DNA from: Aquitalea palustris
GTDB taxonomy: Bacteria; Pseudomonadota; Gammaproteobacteria; Burkholderiales; Chromobacteriaceae
Assembly: GCF_003693445.1 (NCBI RefSeq)
Contig: NZ_RFAR01000004.1
Span: 1-64,000 of the forward strand
DNA: 64,000 bases
Reading direction: 5' to 3'
Shown one piece after another: positions 26,614 to 37,639 of the stretch. Both the position numbers and the translations under genes were made by a program. Position 1 is the first letter of the stretch; each line of letters begins with the position of its first letter. The notes below the pieces were generated by a model, which saw nothing but the letters and a program-made list of their open reading frames with translations, had not been told where the DNA came from and searched no databases.

Positions 26614-27451
26614 TGGCTTCGGCCTGTTCCGGTGCGCCCAGCAGCAGGACCAGCCTGGCGCGCCAGTTATCGGCCTGCCAGGCTTCGCGCAACATGTCGC
26701 GCCACTCCACCAGGCTGACCCATAGCGGGTTGAAGCTGTTGACCGGCTTGACCGTGCCATAGTCGCAGGGTTCATCGTCGCGTTCGGTTACGAAGCTGCC
26801 GAACAGCCGGTCCCAGATGCACAGCACGCCGGCATAGTTGCGGTCGATATAGCAGGGATTGCGCGCGTGGTGGCTGCGATGGATGGAGGGGGTGTTGAAC
26901 ACGTATTCCAGCCAGCCCAGCTTGGGAATGGCCTGGGTGTGCACAAAAAACTGGAAGGCCAGATTCAGCAGCACCACGCCGACCACCTGTTGTGGCGGGA
27001 AGCCCAGCCAGGCCAGCGGCAGCCAGAAGGCCCACATGCCGGCCAGCGGATACATCAGGCTCTGGCGAAAGGCAGTGGAAAAATTCATCCGTGTCGAGCT
27101 GTGGTGCACGCTATGCGCCGCCCACAGCCAGCGTATGCGGTGGCTGGCGCGGTGAAACCAGTAATAGAGGAAATCCTGCGCCAGGAACAGGCCAACAAAG
27201 CTCAGCCAGCTGGCCGAAAAAGTGAACAGGCGGTGTTGCTGGTAGAGCCAGCCATACAGCGGCAGCACCAGCAGCCAGGCCAGCTTGTCGGCAGCCTGAT
27301 GCAACAGGGCGAGGCAGGCATTGCACAGGCTGTCGCGCCAGTCGTAGATATTACTGCGGCCCTGTCGCTGCCAGTAATACAGCTCCCAGCCTATGCAGCC
27401 CAGAAACAGCGGTGCCAGCGCCAATAGCAGCAATTGCACGTCGAATTGCAT
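26564..27451 (-). CDS. Fatty acid hydroxylase / sterol desaturase superfamily protein
   Basis: A 295-residue membrane protein with the di-iron histidine clusters of the superfamily: HRASH, HSVHH and HRSHH, plus an earlier membrane region. Hydrophobic segments near residues 5-20, 55-70, 80-95 and 130-160 give the usual four-helix layout. The superfamily hydroxylates or desaturates lipids using O2; the bacterial substrate here is unknown. The 3' end overlaps azlD by 50 bases in the antisense direction, so the C-terminal tail (about residues 280-295) may be dispensable. Confidence 0.85.
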   Translation of the reverse strand: MQFDVQLLLLALAPLFLGCIGWELYYWQRQGRSNIYDWRDSLCNACLALLHQAADKLAWLLVLPLYGWLYQQHRLFTFSASWLSFVGLFLAQDFLYYWFHRASHRIRWLWAAHSVHHSSTRMNFSTAFRQSLMYPLAGMWAFWLPLAWLGFPPQQVVGVVLLNLAFQFFVHTQAIPKLGWLEYVFNTPSIHRSHHARNPCYIDRNYAGVLCIWDRLFGSFVTERDDEPCDYGTVKPVNSFNPLWVSLVEWRDMLREAWQADNWRARLVLLLGAPEQAEAISRAQSPSATGRTPQS

Positions 27452-27560
27452 GATGTCTTCCTCGTAGATGGCCTTGCGTCATCGCGCAAACGCTCGATTG
27501 GAGTTGTGGCTCTATTTCTACAGGAAGGAGGCGGCTGGGGGCAACAGTTCTGCATGAACG

Positions 27561-27580
27561 CGGGGGCAAACTGGCCCCCG
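27561..27580 (-). terminator. Hairpin downstream of rodA
   Basis: CGGGGGC / GCCCCCG, 7 bp with a 6-base loop, 28 bases past the rodA stop on the minus strand. No T run follows, so it may mark the 3' end of the mre operon by stabilising it rather than as a strict intrinsic terminator. Confidence 0.4.
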
Positions 27581-27607
27581 GCTGTGGCAGGAATGGCTGA
27601 CCGGTAC

Positions 27608-28708
27608 TCAGCGCCGGGCGTTGCCTATGCTCATCAGCATGCCCATGCCGACAAACAGGGTGACGGTGGCGGTGCCACCGTAGGAGACAAAGGGCAGTGG
27701 CACGCCCACCACTGGCAGAATGCCGGCCACCATGCCCATGTTGACGAAGGCATAGACGAAGAAGGACAGGGTGATGGCACCGGCCATGGCACGGCCGTAC
27801 AGGGTTTGCGCGCCGGCGGTGATCATCATGGCGCGGCTGAGCACCAGGGTGTACAGGAATACCAGCACCACATTGCCGACCAGGCCGAACTCTTCCGAAT
27901 ACACGGCGAAGATGAAGTCGGTGGTGCGTTCCGGGATGTAGTCCAGGTGGGTCTGGGTGCCGTTGAGCCAGCCCTTGCCCCAAGGGCCGCCCGAGCCGAT
28001 GGCAATCATGGACTGGATGATGTGGTAGCCCGCGCCCAGCGGGTCTTCCATCGGATCGATCATGGTCATCACCCGGCGGCGCTGGTAATCGTGCAGCATG
28101 TTCCACACTACCGGCATGCTGGCCCCGGCCGCCACCATGCCGCCCAGAATCACCTTCCACGGCAGGCCGACGAAGAACAGCACGAAAAAGCCGGAGGCGG
28201 CGATCAGCATGGTGGTGCCCAGGTCAGGCTGTTTCAGTACCAGCGCGCAGGGAATGGCGATCATCACCGCGGCTACCAGGTAGTGCCACCAGCGCATGGA
28301 GAGCTCGTACTTCTGGAAGAACCAGGCCAGCATCATCGGCAGGGCGATCTTCATGATTTCCGAAGGCTGGATGCGGGTAATGCCCAGTTCCAGCCAGCGG
28401 GTGGAGCCGTTCACCGTTACGCCCTTGAAATGCACCGCCAGTAGCAACACCACCCCGATGCCATAGATGGGCGGGGCAAAGTTCATGATGCTTTGCGGCC
28501 GGCTGCGTGCCAGCAGCCACATGATGGTGAGCGACAGCAGGGTGTAGATCAGCTTGTTGTCGATCTTGTCCAGGCCCTGGTTATTGGCGGAATACAGCAC
28601 CACCAGGCTGAGGGCGAAGATCAGTCCCAGAAACAGCATCAGCGGGCCATCAAGCGGAGCCTTGATCGCCAGCCACAGCCGCCTAATCAGATGTGGCTGC
28701 AGAGTCAT
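27608..28708 (-). CDS. rodA: Rod-shape peptidoglycan polymerase RodA (SEDS family)
   Basis: A 366-residue SEDS glycosyltransferase with about ten membrane helices. Motifs include GSTRWLELG, QPSEIMKIALP, KQPDLGTT, and GAGYHIIQSMIAIGSGG with PERTTDFIFAVYSEEFG, where the Asp is essential in SEDS polymerases. It polymerises lipid II along the cell cylinder with PBP2. It overlaps the 3' end of mrdA by 26 bases and ends the mreBCD-mrdA-rodA operon. Confidence 0.95.
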   Translation of the reverse strand: MTLQPHLIRRLWLAIKAPLDGPLMLFLGLIFALSLVVLYSANNQGLDKIDNKLIYTLLSLTIMWLLARSRPQSIMNFAPPIYGIGVVLLLAVHFKGVTVNGSTRWLELGITRIQPSEIMKIALPMMLAWFFQKYELSMRWWHYLVAAVMIAIPCALVLKQPDLGTTMLIAASGFFVLFFVGLPWKVILGGMVAAGASMPVVWNMLHDYQRRRVMTMIDPMEDPLGAGYHIIQSMIAIGSGGPWGKGWLNGTQTHLDYIPERTTDFIFAVYSEEFGLVGNVVLVFLYTLVLSRAMMITAGAQTLYGRAMAGAITLSFFVYAFVNMGMVAGILPVVGVPLPFVSYGGTATVTLFVGMGMLMSIGNARR

Positions 28709-30623
28709 CGGCGGTATCCATTGGCACGGTCTTCATGTCTCCGCTGATGGAGCTGGGGACCTTGCCGGTCATATAGTAATCGAACAGGCCGCGCGCGATC
28801 GGCGCTGCCGCTGCCGCGCCGAAGCCGGCGTTTTCCACGATGACCGCAACGGCAATCCTGGGCTTGTCCACCGGGGCGAAGGCGACAAACCAGGAATGGT
28901 CGCGGTATTGCTCGGCCAGGGCCGAGGCGTTGTACTTGGCCCCCTGCTTGATGGCCACCACCTGGGCGGTACCGGTCTTGCCAGCCATGGTATAGGGCAG
29001 GCCAATCCCCAGCCGCCAGGCAGTGCCGCCCGGTTTCAGCACCGATTGCATGGCGGTTTTGACGTATTCGAAGTTTTCCAGCTTGAAGGGCAGGGTACGA
29101 TCCGGTTTGGCCTCAACCAGCCGGCTCTTGCCGCTCTTGGCGTCCACCACCTCTTGTACCAGGTGCGGCTTGTAGGCCACACCGTCATTGGCGAGGATGG
29201 CCACCGCATTGGCCATTTGCAGCGGGGTGTAGGCATTGAAGCCCTGACCGATGCCGATGCTCACCACATCGGCCGGATACCAGCGACGGTATTCTTCCTT
29301 GTAACGGGCAAAGCGCTTGGCTTTCCATTCCTTGGTGGGCAGCACACCGCTGGCCTCGCCATCGAGGTCGATGCCGGTGGGGCGGCCCAGGCCAAACTGG
29401 CCGACGGTGGGGGCGATCTTGTCGATGCCCATATCCCAGGCCAGCTTGTAGAAAAAGGTATCACTGGATACCTGGATGGCCTTGGCCAGATTGGCCGAGC
29501 CGTTACCGTTCTTGTTGCTGTCGCGGAACTGGTGGCTGGAGCCGGGCAGGGTAAAGAAGGCCGGTGCCGGGCGTACATCGTGCATGCCGATGGAGTGGGT
29601 TTCCAGCGCGGCCATCGACATGAAGGGTTTGAAGGTGGAGCCGGGCGGATAGGTGCCGCGCAGGGCGCGGTTGATCATCGGTTTTTGCCAGTCGCTGTTG
29701 AGGGCGGCCCAGCTTTGGCTGTCGATGCCGTCGATGAACAGGTTGGGATCGAAACCCGGCTTGGACAGGAAGGCCAGCACGCCGCCGGTTTGCGGGTCAA
29801 TCGCCACCAGTGCGCCGCGACGGTTGCCGAACAGCTTGTCGGCCACTTCCTGCAGGCGGATGTCCAGAGCCAGTTTCAGGTTGTTGCCATTCACCGGCGG
29901 GGTGCGGCGCAGGCTGCGGATGGCGCGGCCGCCGGAGTCGGTTTCCACTTCCTCGAAGCCTACCTGGCCGTGCAGGTCATCTTCATACACTGCTTCCAGG
30001 CCGGTTTTGCCGATGTAATTGGTGCCTTTGTAATTGGTACTTTTATCTTCGTCGTCCAGCTGTTCCTGGTCTTTCTGGTTGATGCGGCCGATATAGCCCA
30101 GTACATGGCTGGTGAGTTCCTTGTAGGGGTAGTCGCGGAACAGGCGGGCCTTGACCTCGACGCCGGGATAACGCCAGGCATTGGCGGCCACCCGTGCGGC
30201 TTCCTCCTCGGAGAGCTTGACCTTGAGCGGGATGGATTCGAAATCCTTGGACTCGCCCAGCAGCTTCCTGAACAGTTTTTCATCGCGCGGCGTGATATTG
30301 ACCAGCTTGGCCAGCTCGGCAATGGTGGCGTTCATGTCCGGCATCTTGCTGGGCACCAGTTCCAGCGTGTAGGCCGAGTAGTTTTGCGCCAGGATCACCC
30401 CGTTGCGGTCCATGATCAGGCCGCGGTTGGGCAGGATGGGCAGCAGCGAGATGCGGTTGTTTTGCGCCAGCGTGGAAAAGTGCTCGTGCTGGTAGACCTG
30501 CAGCCAGACAAAACGGGCAATCAGGATGCAGAACATCAGCAGCATGAAGCAATAGGCCACGATCAGCCTGAGCTGGAACTGGCCGTCTTCAGCCTGCGGA
30601 TTCTTGAAGCGGGTAGGGCGCAC
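28683..30623 (-). CDS. mrdA: Penicillin-binding protein 2 (elongasome transpeptidase)
   Basis: A 646-residue class B PBP. One N-terminal membrane helix (about 22-45) is followed by the dimerisation domain and a transpeptidase domain with STFKPF (active Ser), SSDTFFYKL and KTGTAQ motifs in order. It crosslinks peptidoglycan during elongation with RodA. It lies between mreD and rodA. The extreme C-terminus beyond the family core (TVPMDTADDSAATSD) is low complexity. Confidence 0.95.
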   Translation of the reverse strand: MRPTRFKNPQAEDGQFQLRLIVAYCFMLLMFCILIARFVWLQVYQHEHFSTLAQNNRISLLPILPNRGLIMDRNGVILAQNYSAYTLELVPSKMPDMNATIAELAKLVNITPRDEKLFRKLLGESKDFESIPLKVKLSEEEAARVAANAWRYPGVEVKARLFRDYPYKELTSHVLGYIGRINQKDQEQLDDEDKSTNYKGTNYIGKTGLEAVYEDDLHGQVGFEEVETDSGGRAIRSLRRTPPVNGNNLKLALDIRLQEVADKLFGNRRGALVAIDPQTGGVLAFLSKPGFDPNLFIDGIDSQSWAALNSDWQKPMINRALRGTYPPGSTFKPFMSMAALETHSIGMHDVRPAPAFFTLPGSSHQFRDSNKNGNGSANLAKAIQVSSDTFFYKLAWDMGIDKIAPTVGQFGLGRPTGIDLDGEASGVLPTKEWKAKRFARYKEEYRRWYPADVVSIGIGQGFNAYTPLQMANAVAILANDGVAYKPHLVQEVVDAKSGKSRLVEAKPDRTLPFKLENFEYVKTAMQSVLKPGGTAWRLGIGLPYTMAGKTGTAQVVAIKQGAKYNASALAEQYRDHSWFVAFAPVDKPRIAVAVIVENAGFGAAAAAPIARGLFDYYMTGKVPSSISGDMKTVPMDTADDSAATSD

Positions 30624-30626
30624 GTC

Positions 30627-31130
30627 TTACACCGAATGATGACGGTAAGGCAGCAACAGCAGCTTGGTCAGCAAGGGCCACAATAGCGCGCCGATCAGCG
30701 GCGGCAGGAAATAGCTCCAGCCGACAAAGGCCGAACCGTTAAGCATGCGTGCCACCACCATGATGCTCTGGTTGCACAGCATCAGCCCCAGCACGGCCAG
30801 GGCTTGCTGGCCCAGATTGAACATCACCAGCTGGCGCTGGCGGCTGAGCGCCAGATAGGCGGTGGCGGAATAGGCCAGTGCATGTTGTCCCAGCATGCCG
30901 GCGGTGGCGATGTCGGCCACCAGCCCCATCAGGAAGGCGACGCCGACATTGACCCGGCGCGGCTGGTTGATCAGCCAGTACAACAGTACCAGGCTGATGA
31001 AGTCGGGCAGCCAGCGGGTGGAGCCATGCGGCAGCGGAATCATCTCCACCAGCACCGCCAGCAGCAGGGTCATGAAAATGAAGCGGCGCTTGACCGGCTT
31101 GAGCAATTCCTTGGGGCGGTCGAACGACAT
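30627..31130 (-). CDS. mreD: Rod shape-determining protein MreD
   Basis: A 167-residue membrane protein with about five helices, including LLLAVLVEMIPLPHG and FISLVLLYWLINQP, matching MreD in size and topology. MreD is an inner membrane partner of MreC in the elongasome. It begins 2 bases after mreC and ends 3 bases before mrdA. Confidence 0.93.
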   Translation of the reverse strand: MSFDRPKELLKPVKRRFIFMTLLLAVLVEMIPLPHGSTRWLPDFISLVLLYWLINQPRRVNVGVAFLMGLVADIATAGMLGQHALAYSATAYLALSRQRQLVMFNLGQQALAVLGLMLCNQSIMVVARMLNGSAFVGWSYFLPPLIGALLWPLLTKLLLLPYRHHSV

Positions 31131-31132
31131 GC

Positions 31133-32038
31133 TTACTCCGAATCGGCGGGCTTTTTGCCCTTGGTCTTTTTCACCGGAACAACCGGCTCGGCCGGACGCG
31201 GTGGCGTCTGGCCCTTTTCTTGCAGTACCAGCACGAAACGGGTTTGCTGCACGCCAGCCAGCGGCTCGGTGGTGATGCGGCTGAACGCTGCACCGGCGTT
31301 ACGCTCCACCTTGCTCACCCGCGCCACCGGCGTGCCTTCCTGGTACAGGCCGTCGATGCCGGAGGTCACCACCATATCGTTTTCGCGCACATCGGCATGC
31401 AGCGGCAGGTAGCGGATTTCCACCCCACCACCATAGCCGTACAGAATGGCACGCTCGCCGGTACGGGCAATCATCACCGGTACCATCTGGTTCTTGTCGA
31501 TGATCAGCGACACTTCGGCGGTCAAGGGCTGCACGCGGGTGATCTGCCCCAGCAGGCCATGGCCGTCCACTACCGGTTGTCCCGGCTGCAGATGGGCGTC
31601 GGCCCCCTTGTCGATGATGATCTTGTACGAGAAAGGATCGCGCCCGGTATACAGCGTCTCTGCCAGCTGGGCGGCATCATTGCGGCTGGCCTTGATGGCA
31701 TTCAGGCTACGCAGCTCGTTCAGCTCGCGCTCCAGCGTCTCCAGCCGTGCCAGCCGGGCGGACATTTCCAGCTGGCGGGTGCGCAACTGGTCATTTTCGC
31801 TTTTGAGATCGGCCTGCACGGTGAAGTAGTCGCTGACATGGCGCACCATGCCCAGCGGCAGGTTGACGGCGCGCTGCAGCGGATACAGCACCAGCGACAT
31901 GCCGTCGCGGGCCTGTTCCATCAGTCCATAGCGGCTGTCACCCACCAAGAGTGCGATGGAGGCCAGGGCACAGAGAAGCAGGCGCGTGCCAGGCTTGGGC
32001 CCGGAGCGGAAAAAGCTGGGGGTGTTGGCGAAGTCCAT
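31133..32038 (-). CDS. mreC: Rod shape-determining protein MreC
   Basis: A 301-residue bitopic protein. One N-terminal helix (LLLCALASIALLVG) is followed by a coiled coil (about 75-110, LKSENDQLRTRQLEMSARLA) and the beta-rich MreC domain (DKNQMVPVMIARTGERAILYG). It links MreB and PBP2. The tail is Pro/Lys rich (KKTKGKKPADSE). Confidence 0.94.
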   Translation of the reverse strand: MDFANTPSFFRSGPKPGTRLLLCALASIALLVGDSRYGLMEQARDGMSLVLYPLQRAVNLPLGMVRHVSDYFTVQADLKSENDQLRTRQLEMSARLARLETLERELNELRSLNAIKASRNDAAQLAETLYTGRDPFSYKIIIDKGADAHLQPGQPVVDGHGLLGQITRVQPLTAEVSLIIDKNQMVPVMIARTGERAILYGYGGGVEIRYLPLHADVRENDMVVTSGIDGLYQEGTPVARVSKVERNAGAAFSRITTEPLAGVQQTRFVLVLQEKGQTPPRPAEPVVPVKKTKGKKPADSE

Positions 32039-32040
32039 CA

Positions 32041-32066
32041 GGCGGTATGCCGCCCCTTGACGGGGC
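32041..32066 (-). other. Hairpins between mreB and mreC
   Basis: Two overlapping stems, GCCCC/GGGGC at 32052-32066 and GGCGG/CCGCC at 32041-32054, sit in the 53-base mreB-mreC gap, the latter reaching to 2 bases from the mreC start. They exclude one another and may lower mreC translation relative to mreB; this is inference. Confidence 0.35.
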
Positions 32067-32091
32067 AGCCGCAGGTCCGTTTAGGAAAGAA

Positions 32092-33442
<1,351 letters not shown>

Positions 33443-33730
33443 ATGTCTCTGACGCACCAGGATGTCGCGCGGATTGCCAAGCTTGCCCGCATCAACGTAA
33501 GCGATGAAGAAATCGCCGCGGTTGGCAACCAGCTTAACAATATTTTTGGCCTGATCGAGAAGATGCAGGCCGTCAACACCGATGGCATCGAACCGATGGC
33601 CCATCCGCAGGATGTAAGCCTGCGTCTGCGTGAAGACATCGTGACCCAAACCAACCAGCGCGAGGCGTTTCAAGCGGTCGCCCCGCAGGTGGAAAAGGGC
33701 CTGTTCCTCGTTCCCAAGGTGATCGAGTGA
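33443..33730 (+). CDS. gatC: Asp-tRNA(Asn)/Glu-tRNA(Gln) amidotransferase subunit C
   Basis: A 95-residue protein with the GatC pattern: [16 protein letters not shown], the [17 protein letters not shown] turn, and the C-terminal [13 protein letters not shown]. GatC stabilises the GatA-GatB complex, which makes Gln-tRNA(Gln) and/or Asn-tRNA(Asn) from misacylated precursors. It leads gatCAB; the 126 bases before gatA contain no gene. Confidence 0.95.
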   Translation: MSLTHQDVARIAKLARINVSDEEIAAVGNQLNNIFGLIEKMQAVNTDGIEPMAHPQDVSLRLREDIVTQTNQREAFQAVAPQVEKGLFLVPKVIE

Positions 33731-33856
33731 GTTTCAGAGCAGCACGGTTTCGGATGGTTCCCGCTTGGGAATGGCTTTTTCCGACCCCGTTCTGCCGTCC
33801 TGCCATGGCAGGCACACCCGCTCACTGATCCCAGCTTAACCGGATATCAAGACAAA

Positions 33857-35308
33857 ATGACGAACGCCACCCTCAAGCAACTGTCGCAACAACTGGCGGC
33901 GGGCGAGGTGTCGAGCGTGGAATTGGCCACGCACTACCTCGACCGCATCGAGGCGCTGAACCCGCAGCTGAACGCCTTCATCACCGTGGACCGCGTCCGC
34001 ACCCTGGCCGATGCCGCTGCGGCTGATGCTGCTCGCGCCGCTGGCCAGGCCGGCCTGCTCACCGGCGTGCCGATGGTGCACAAGGACATCTTCTGTCAGC
34101 AGGGCTGGAAAACCAGCTGCGGCTCGAAGATGCTGGATAACTTCATCTCGCCTTACAGCGCGCATGTGGTGGAGCAGTGCAATGCCGCCGGCCTGGTGAC
34201 ATTGGGTCGCGCCAATATGGACGAATTCGCCATGGGCTCGTCCAATGAAAACAGTTTCTACGGCGCAGTGAAAAACCCGTGGGACCTGAACGCCATTCCG
34301 GGCGGCTCTTCCGGTGGCTCGGCCGCTGCCGTGGCGGCCCGTCTGACGCCGGTGGCCACCGCTACTGATACCGGCGGCTCCATTCGCCAGCCGGCCAGCC
34401 ATTGCGGCGTGACCGGCATCAAGCCCACCTATGGCGTGGTGTCGCGCTACGGCATGGTGGCCTATGCCTCCTCGCTGGATCAGGGCGGCCCGATTGCCCA
34501 GACCGCCGAAGACTGCGCGCTGATGCTGAACGTGATGGCCGGTTTTGACGAGCGCGATTCCACCAGCCTGGAGCGTGCCCGCGAAGACTACACCCGCGAG
34601 CTGAACCAGCCGCTGGCCGGTTTGCGTGTGGGCCTGCCGCGCGAGTACTTTGCCGACGGCCTGGATGCCGACGTGGCCAAGGTGATCGAAGACGCCGTGG
34701 CCGAGCTGAAAAAGCAGGGCGCACAGGTGGTGGATATCAGCCTGCCCAATACCGAGCTGTCCATCCCGGCCTACTACGTGATCGCCCCGGCCGAAGCCTC
34801 CACCAACCTGTCGCGCTTTGATGGTGTGCGCTACGGCCACCGTGCGGCTGATTACAAAGACCTGGTGGATATGTATGAAAAGACCCGTGCCGAAGGTTTT
34901 GGCGCGGAGGTGAAGCGTCGCATCCTGGTGGGCAGCTATGTGCTGTCGCATGGCTATTACGACGCCTACTACCTGAAGGCGCAGAAGATCCGCCGCCTGA
35001 TCGCCAACGATTTCAAGGCCGCGTTTGAGCAGTGCGACGTGATCCTGGGGCCGGTGGCCCCGACCGCCGCCTTCAATATCGGCGAGAAGTCCGGCGATCC
35101 GGTTCAGATGTATCTGTCTGACATCTACACCCTGTCGGTCAACCTGGCCGGCCTGCCCGGCATGAGCGTGCCGGCCGGTTTCGACCGTCGTGGCCGCCCG
35201 GTGGGTCTGCAGATCATCGGCAATTATTTTGGCGAAGCAAAAATGCTGAATGTGGCGCATCAGTTCCAGTTGGCTACCGACTGGCACACCCGCGCCCCCG
35301 CCCTGTAA
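33857..35308 (+). CDS. gatA: Asp/Glu-tRNA amidotransferase subunit A
   Basis: A 483-residue amidase-signature enzyme. The Ser-cisSer-Lys triad is visible as Lys in VPMVHKD, and the Gly/Ser-rich [14 protein letters not shown] and [11 protein letters not shown] segments. It releases ammonia from glutamine for the transamidation done by GatB. Full length for the family; the start at 33857 ([13 protein letters not shown]) fits GatA N-termini. Confidence 0.96.
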   Translation: MTNATLKQLSQQLAAGEVSSVELATHYLDRIEALNPQLNAFITVDRVRTLADAAAADAARAAGQAGLLTGVPMVHKDIFCQQGWKTSCGSKMLDNFISPYSAHVVEQCNAAGLVTLGRANMDEFAMGSSNENSFYGAVKNPWDLNAIPGGSSGGSAAAVAARLTPVATATDTGGSIRQPASHCGVTGIKPTYGVVSRYGMVAYASSLDQGGPIAQTAEDCALMLNVMAGFDERDSTSLERAREDYTRELNQPLAGLRVGLPREYFADGLDADVAKVIEDAVAELKKQGAQVVDISLPNTELSIPAYYVIAPAEASTNLSRFDGVRYGHRAADYKDLVDMYEKTRAEGFGAEVKRRILVGSYVLSHGYYDAYYLKAQKIRRLIANDFKAAFEQCDVILGPVAPTAAFNIGEKSGDPVQMYLSDIYTLSVNLAGLPGMSVPAGFDRRGRPVGLQIIGNYFGEAKMLNVAHQFQLATDWHTRAPAL

Positions 35309-35372
35309 TCAAGCGCGTGCAGGGGCGTGCGTTGTGCGCCCCCTGACGGCATAGCAAAAGGATTTCTCCGCG

Positions 35373-36800
35373 ATGAAATGGGAAGTCGTCATCGGTCTTG
35401 AGGTGCATGTGCAGCTCAACACCGCTACCAAGATTTTTTCCGGCACCAGCACCGCTTTCGGTGCCGAGCCGAACACCCAGGCCTCGGCCGTGGAACTGGC
35501 CTTCCCCGGCGTGCTGCCGGTGCTGAACAAGGCCGTGGTGGAAAAAGCCATCCGCCTGGGCCTGGCACTGGGCTCCAAGATCAACCAGAAGAACGTGTTT
35601 GCGCGCAAAAACTACTTCTACCCCGATCTGCCCAAGGGCTACCAGATCAGCCAGATGGAGCTGCCGATTGTCGAAGGCGGTGTGCTGCCGATTCTGGTGG
35701 GTGAAGAAGAAAAGCTGGTCAAGCTGACCCGCGCCCACATGGAAGAAGACGCCGGCAAATCGCTGCATGAAGACTTCAGCGGCATGACCGGCATCGACCT
35801 CAACCGTGCCGGTACTCCGCTCTTGGAAGTGGTGTCCGAACCGGACATGCGCTCGCCGGAAGAGGCCGTGGCCTATGCCCGCGCCCTGCACAGCCTGGTG
35901 ATGTGGCTGGGTATTTGCGATGGCAATATGCAGGAAGGCAGCTTCCGCGTGGATGCCAACGTTTCGGTGCGCCCGTTTGGCCAGCAGGAGTTCGGTACCC
36001 GCCGCGAAATCAAGAACCTCAACTCCTTCCGCTTTCTGGAGCAGGCCATCAAGTACGAAATCCAGTGGCAGATCGACACCCTGGAAGATGGCGGCCGCGT
36101 GGAGCAGGCGACCGTGCTGTTCGACCCGGACAGCGGCGAAACCCGCATGATGCGCAGCAAGGAAGATGCGCACGACTACCGCTACTTCCCCGATCCGGAC
36201 TTGCTGCCGGTGCGTATTGCCGACGAGCAGATCGAACGCATCCGCAGCGAAATGCCCGAGCTGCCGGCTGCCATGAAGGCGCGCTTTGTCGAAGCCTTCG
36301 GCGTGTCGTCCTACGATGCCGCGCTCTTGACCGGTAGCCGCGCCACGGCGGAATACTTCGAAGCGGTGGCCCAGGCCTCGGGTCAGGGCAAGCTGGCTGC
36401 CAACTGGGTGAATGGCGAAATCGCCGCCCGCCTGAACCGCGATGGCAAGGACATCAGCGCTTGCCCGATTACCGCCGAGCGCCTGACCGGCCTGATCCAG
36501 CGCATTGCCGACAACACCCTGTCCAGCAAACTGGCCAAGCAGGTGTTCGATGCCTTGTGGGATAGCGATCTGTCCGCCGATGCCATCATCGAGCGCGATG
36601 GCCTGAAGCAGGTGTCCGATGTGGGCGCCATCGAGAAAATGGTGGAAGAAGCCATCGCGGCCAACCCCAAGGCGGTGGAAGAGTACCGTGCCGGCAAGGA
36701 AAAGGCGCTCAATGCGCTGGCCGGTCAGGTGATGAAGGCTTCCAAGGGCAAGGCCAATCCGGCTCAGGTGCAGGATATCCTGAAACAGAAACTGGCCTGA
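35373..36800 (+). CDS. gatB: Asp/Glu-tRNA amidotransferase subunit B
   Basis: A 475-residue protein starting [15 protein letters not shown], with the kinase/amidotransferase cradle motif [16 protein letters not shown], and a C-terminal helical tail (YqeY-like) that binds tRNA. It phosphorylates and amidates Glu- or Asp-tRNA using the ammonia from GatA. It is followed by an intrinsic terminator. Confidence 0.96.
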   Translation: MKWEVVIGLEVHVQLNTATKIFSGTSTAFGAEPNTQASAVELAFPGVLPVLNKAVVEKAIRLGLALGSKINQKNVFARKNYFYPDLPKGYQISQMELPIVEGGVLPILVGEEEKLVKLTRAHMEEDAGKSLHEDFSGMTGIDLNRAGTPLLEVVSEPDMRSPEEAVAYARALHSLVMWLGICDGNMQEGSFRVDANVSVRPFGQQEFGTRREIKNLNSFRFLEQAIKYEIQWQIDTLEDGGRVEQATVLFDPDSGETRMMRSKEDAHDYRYFPDPDLLPVRIADEQIERIRSEMPELPAAMKARFVEAFGVSSYDAALLTGSRATAEYFEAVAQASGQGKLAANWVNGEIAARLNRDGKDISACPITAERLTGLIQRIADNTLSSKLAKQVFDALWDSDLSADAIIERDGLKQVSDVGAIEKMVEEAIAANPKAVEEYRAGKEKALNALAGQVMKASKGKANPAQVQDILKQKLA

Positions 36801-36836
36801 TTCACCTGCCGCCATCCCCTGGCGGCGGTGTTCAGC

Positions 36837-36869
36837 GAACGGCATGCTGCGGCATGCCGTTCTGTTTTT
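36837..36869 (+). terminator. Intrinsic terminator of gatCAB
   Basis: A 10-bp stem GAACGGCATG / CATGCCGTTC with a 6-base loop, followed by TGTTTTT. A smaller stem GCCGCCA / TGGCGGC (36808-36826) precedes it. Confidence 0.9.
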
Positions 36870-36896
36870 GCAGTTTAAATGGACCATTTTAACTGC
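36870..36896. repeat. Imperfect inverted repeat in the gatB-mraZ gap
   Basis: GCAGTTTAAAT and ATTTTAACTGC form 11-base arms (one mismatch) around GGACC, directly after the gatB terminator. It could be a protein-binding palindrome or a second transcript-end hairpin. The rest of the gap, to about 37092, holds nothing recognised. Confidence 0.45.
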
Positions 36897-37092
36897 CCCC
36901 TGCTGTTTTTCCGGACTGGCCACCGCTTGGCATTTGATTGTCATGGAAAAATCATTGTGTTGTCTTCCCGCACCATTTCAGCTCATAGCTCACTTTGACT
37001 GCCGGTATTAACCCACTGATTTGACACGGAAAGCGCTTTTTGAGGCTGTCGCTAAGTCATTGTCGCAAAAGGTGAATTAGCGCCGAGTGATG

Positions 37093-37121
37093 TTGACCAT
37101 AGTGAAGTTCTTTCTTATAGT
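37093..37121 (+). promoter_or_regulatory. Sigma70 promoter of the dcw cluster (Pmra)
   Basis: TTGACC at 37093-37098 and TATAGT at 37116-37121 with a 17-base spacer, 71 bases before mraZ. The transcription start would be near 37128. The -10 overlaps the first MraZ half-repeat. Confidence 0.8.
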
Positions 37122-37155
37122 GGCGAAATGTGGGGTGAAGTGGGTAAAAGTGGGG
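37120..37155 (+). promoter_or_regulatory. MraZ operator, four 10-bp-spaced GTGG repeats
   Basis: GTGGGG at 37130, GTGGGT at 37140 and GTGGGG at 37150, plus a weaker GTGGCG at 37120, are spaced by exactly 10 bases. MraZ octamers are known to bind such direct repeats upstream of their own gene. The position over the -10 and start region predicts autorepression of the dcw transcript. Confidence 0.85.
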
Positions 37156-37192
37156 CGACGGCCCCTCAACTTTCAGCGGTGGTGTCCAGCTC

Positions 37193-37639
37193 ATGATCGG
37201 CGGCGTCAGTATTGTCTCTCTTGATAGCAAGGGTCGTTTGGCCATTCCGGCCAGACACCGTGAGACACTGCTGTCCGCGTTCGGGCACAAGCTGGTTGTC
37301 ACCCTCGAATCCCCCGACCATCTGCTGATTTACCCAGAACCCAACTGGCGTCCGGTTGAAGCTCGTCTACTGGCACTTCCCACCGGCAATCCCACGCTGA
37401 AACGCTACCAGCGCCTCGTGCTTGGCCACGCAGAAACGCTGGACATGGACAGCGCCGGACGCATCTTGCTGCCTTCCCGCCTGCGCGAACTGGTCGGTCT
37501 GGACAAGGACGTGGCGCTGGTGGGCATGGGCAACCGCTTCGAGCTGTGGAATGCCGAGGAGTGGGACAGCCAGACCACGGAAGCACTGGCCATCGACCAA
37601 GCCGATCTGGCACAACATCTTGGAGACTTTACCCTGTGA
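37193..37639 (+). CDS. mraZ: Transcriptional regulator MraZ
   Basis: A 148-residue protein with two SpoVT/AbrB-type domains, each carrying the DxxxR-like signature: [15 protein letters not shown] (about 10-24) and [15 protein letters not shown] (about 84-98). It represses the dcw promoter by binding the GTGGG repeats just upstream. Its stop overlaps the rsmH start (GTGA). Confidence 0.95.
   Translation: MIGGVSIVSLDSKGRLAIPARHRETLLSAFGHKLVVTLESPDHLLIYPEPNWRPVEARLLALPTGNPTLKRYQRLVLGHAETLDMDSAGRILLPSRLRELVGLDKDVALVGMGNRFELWNAEEWDSQTTEALAIDQADLAQHLGDFTL

Noticed and set aside
28554-30686. A 710-codon plus-strand open frame opposite mrdA
   Set aside because: It lies exactly antisense to PBP2, is His/Gly/Gln rich without domains, and comes from the absence of stops opposite high-GC codons.
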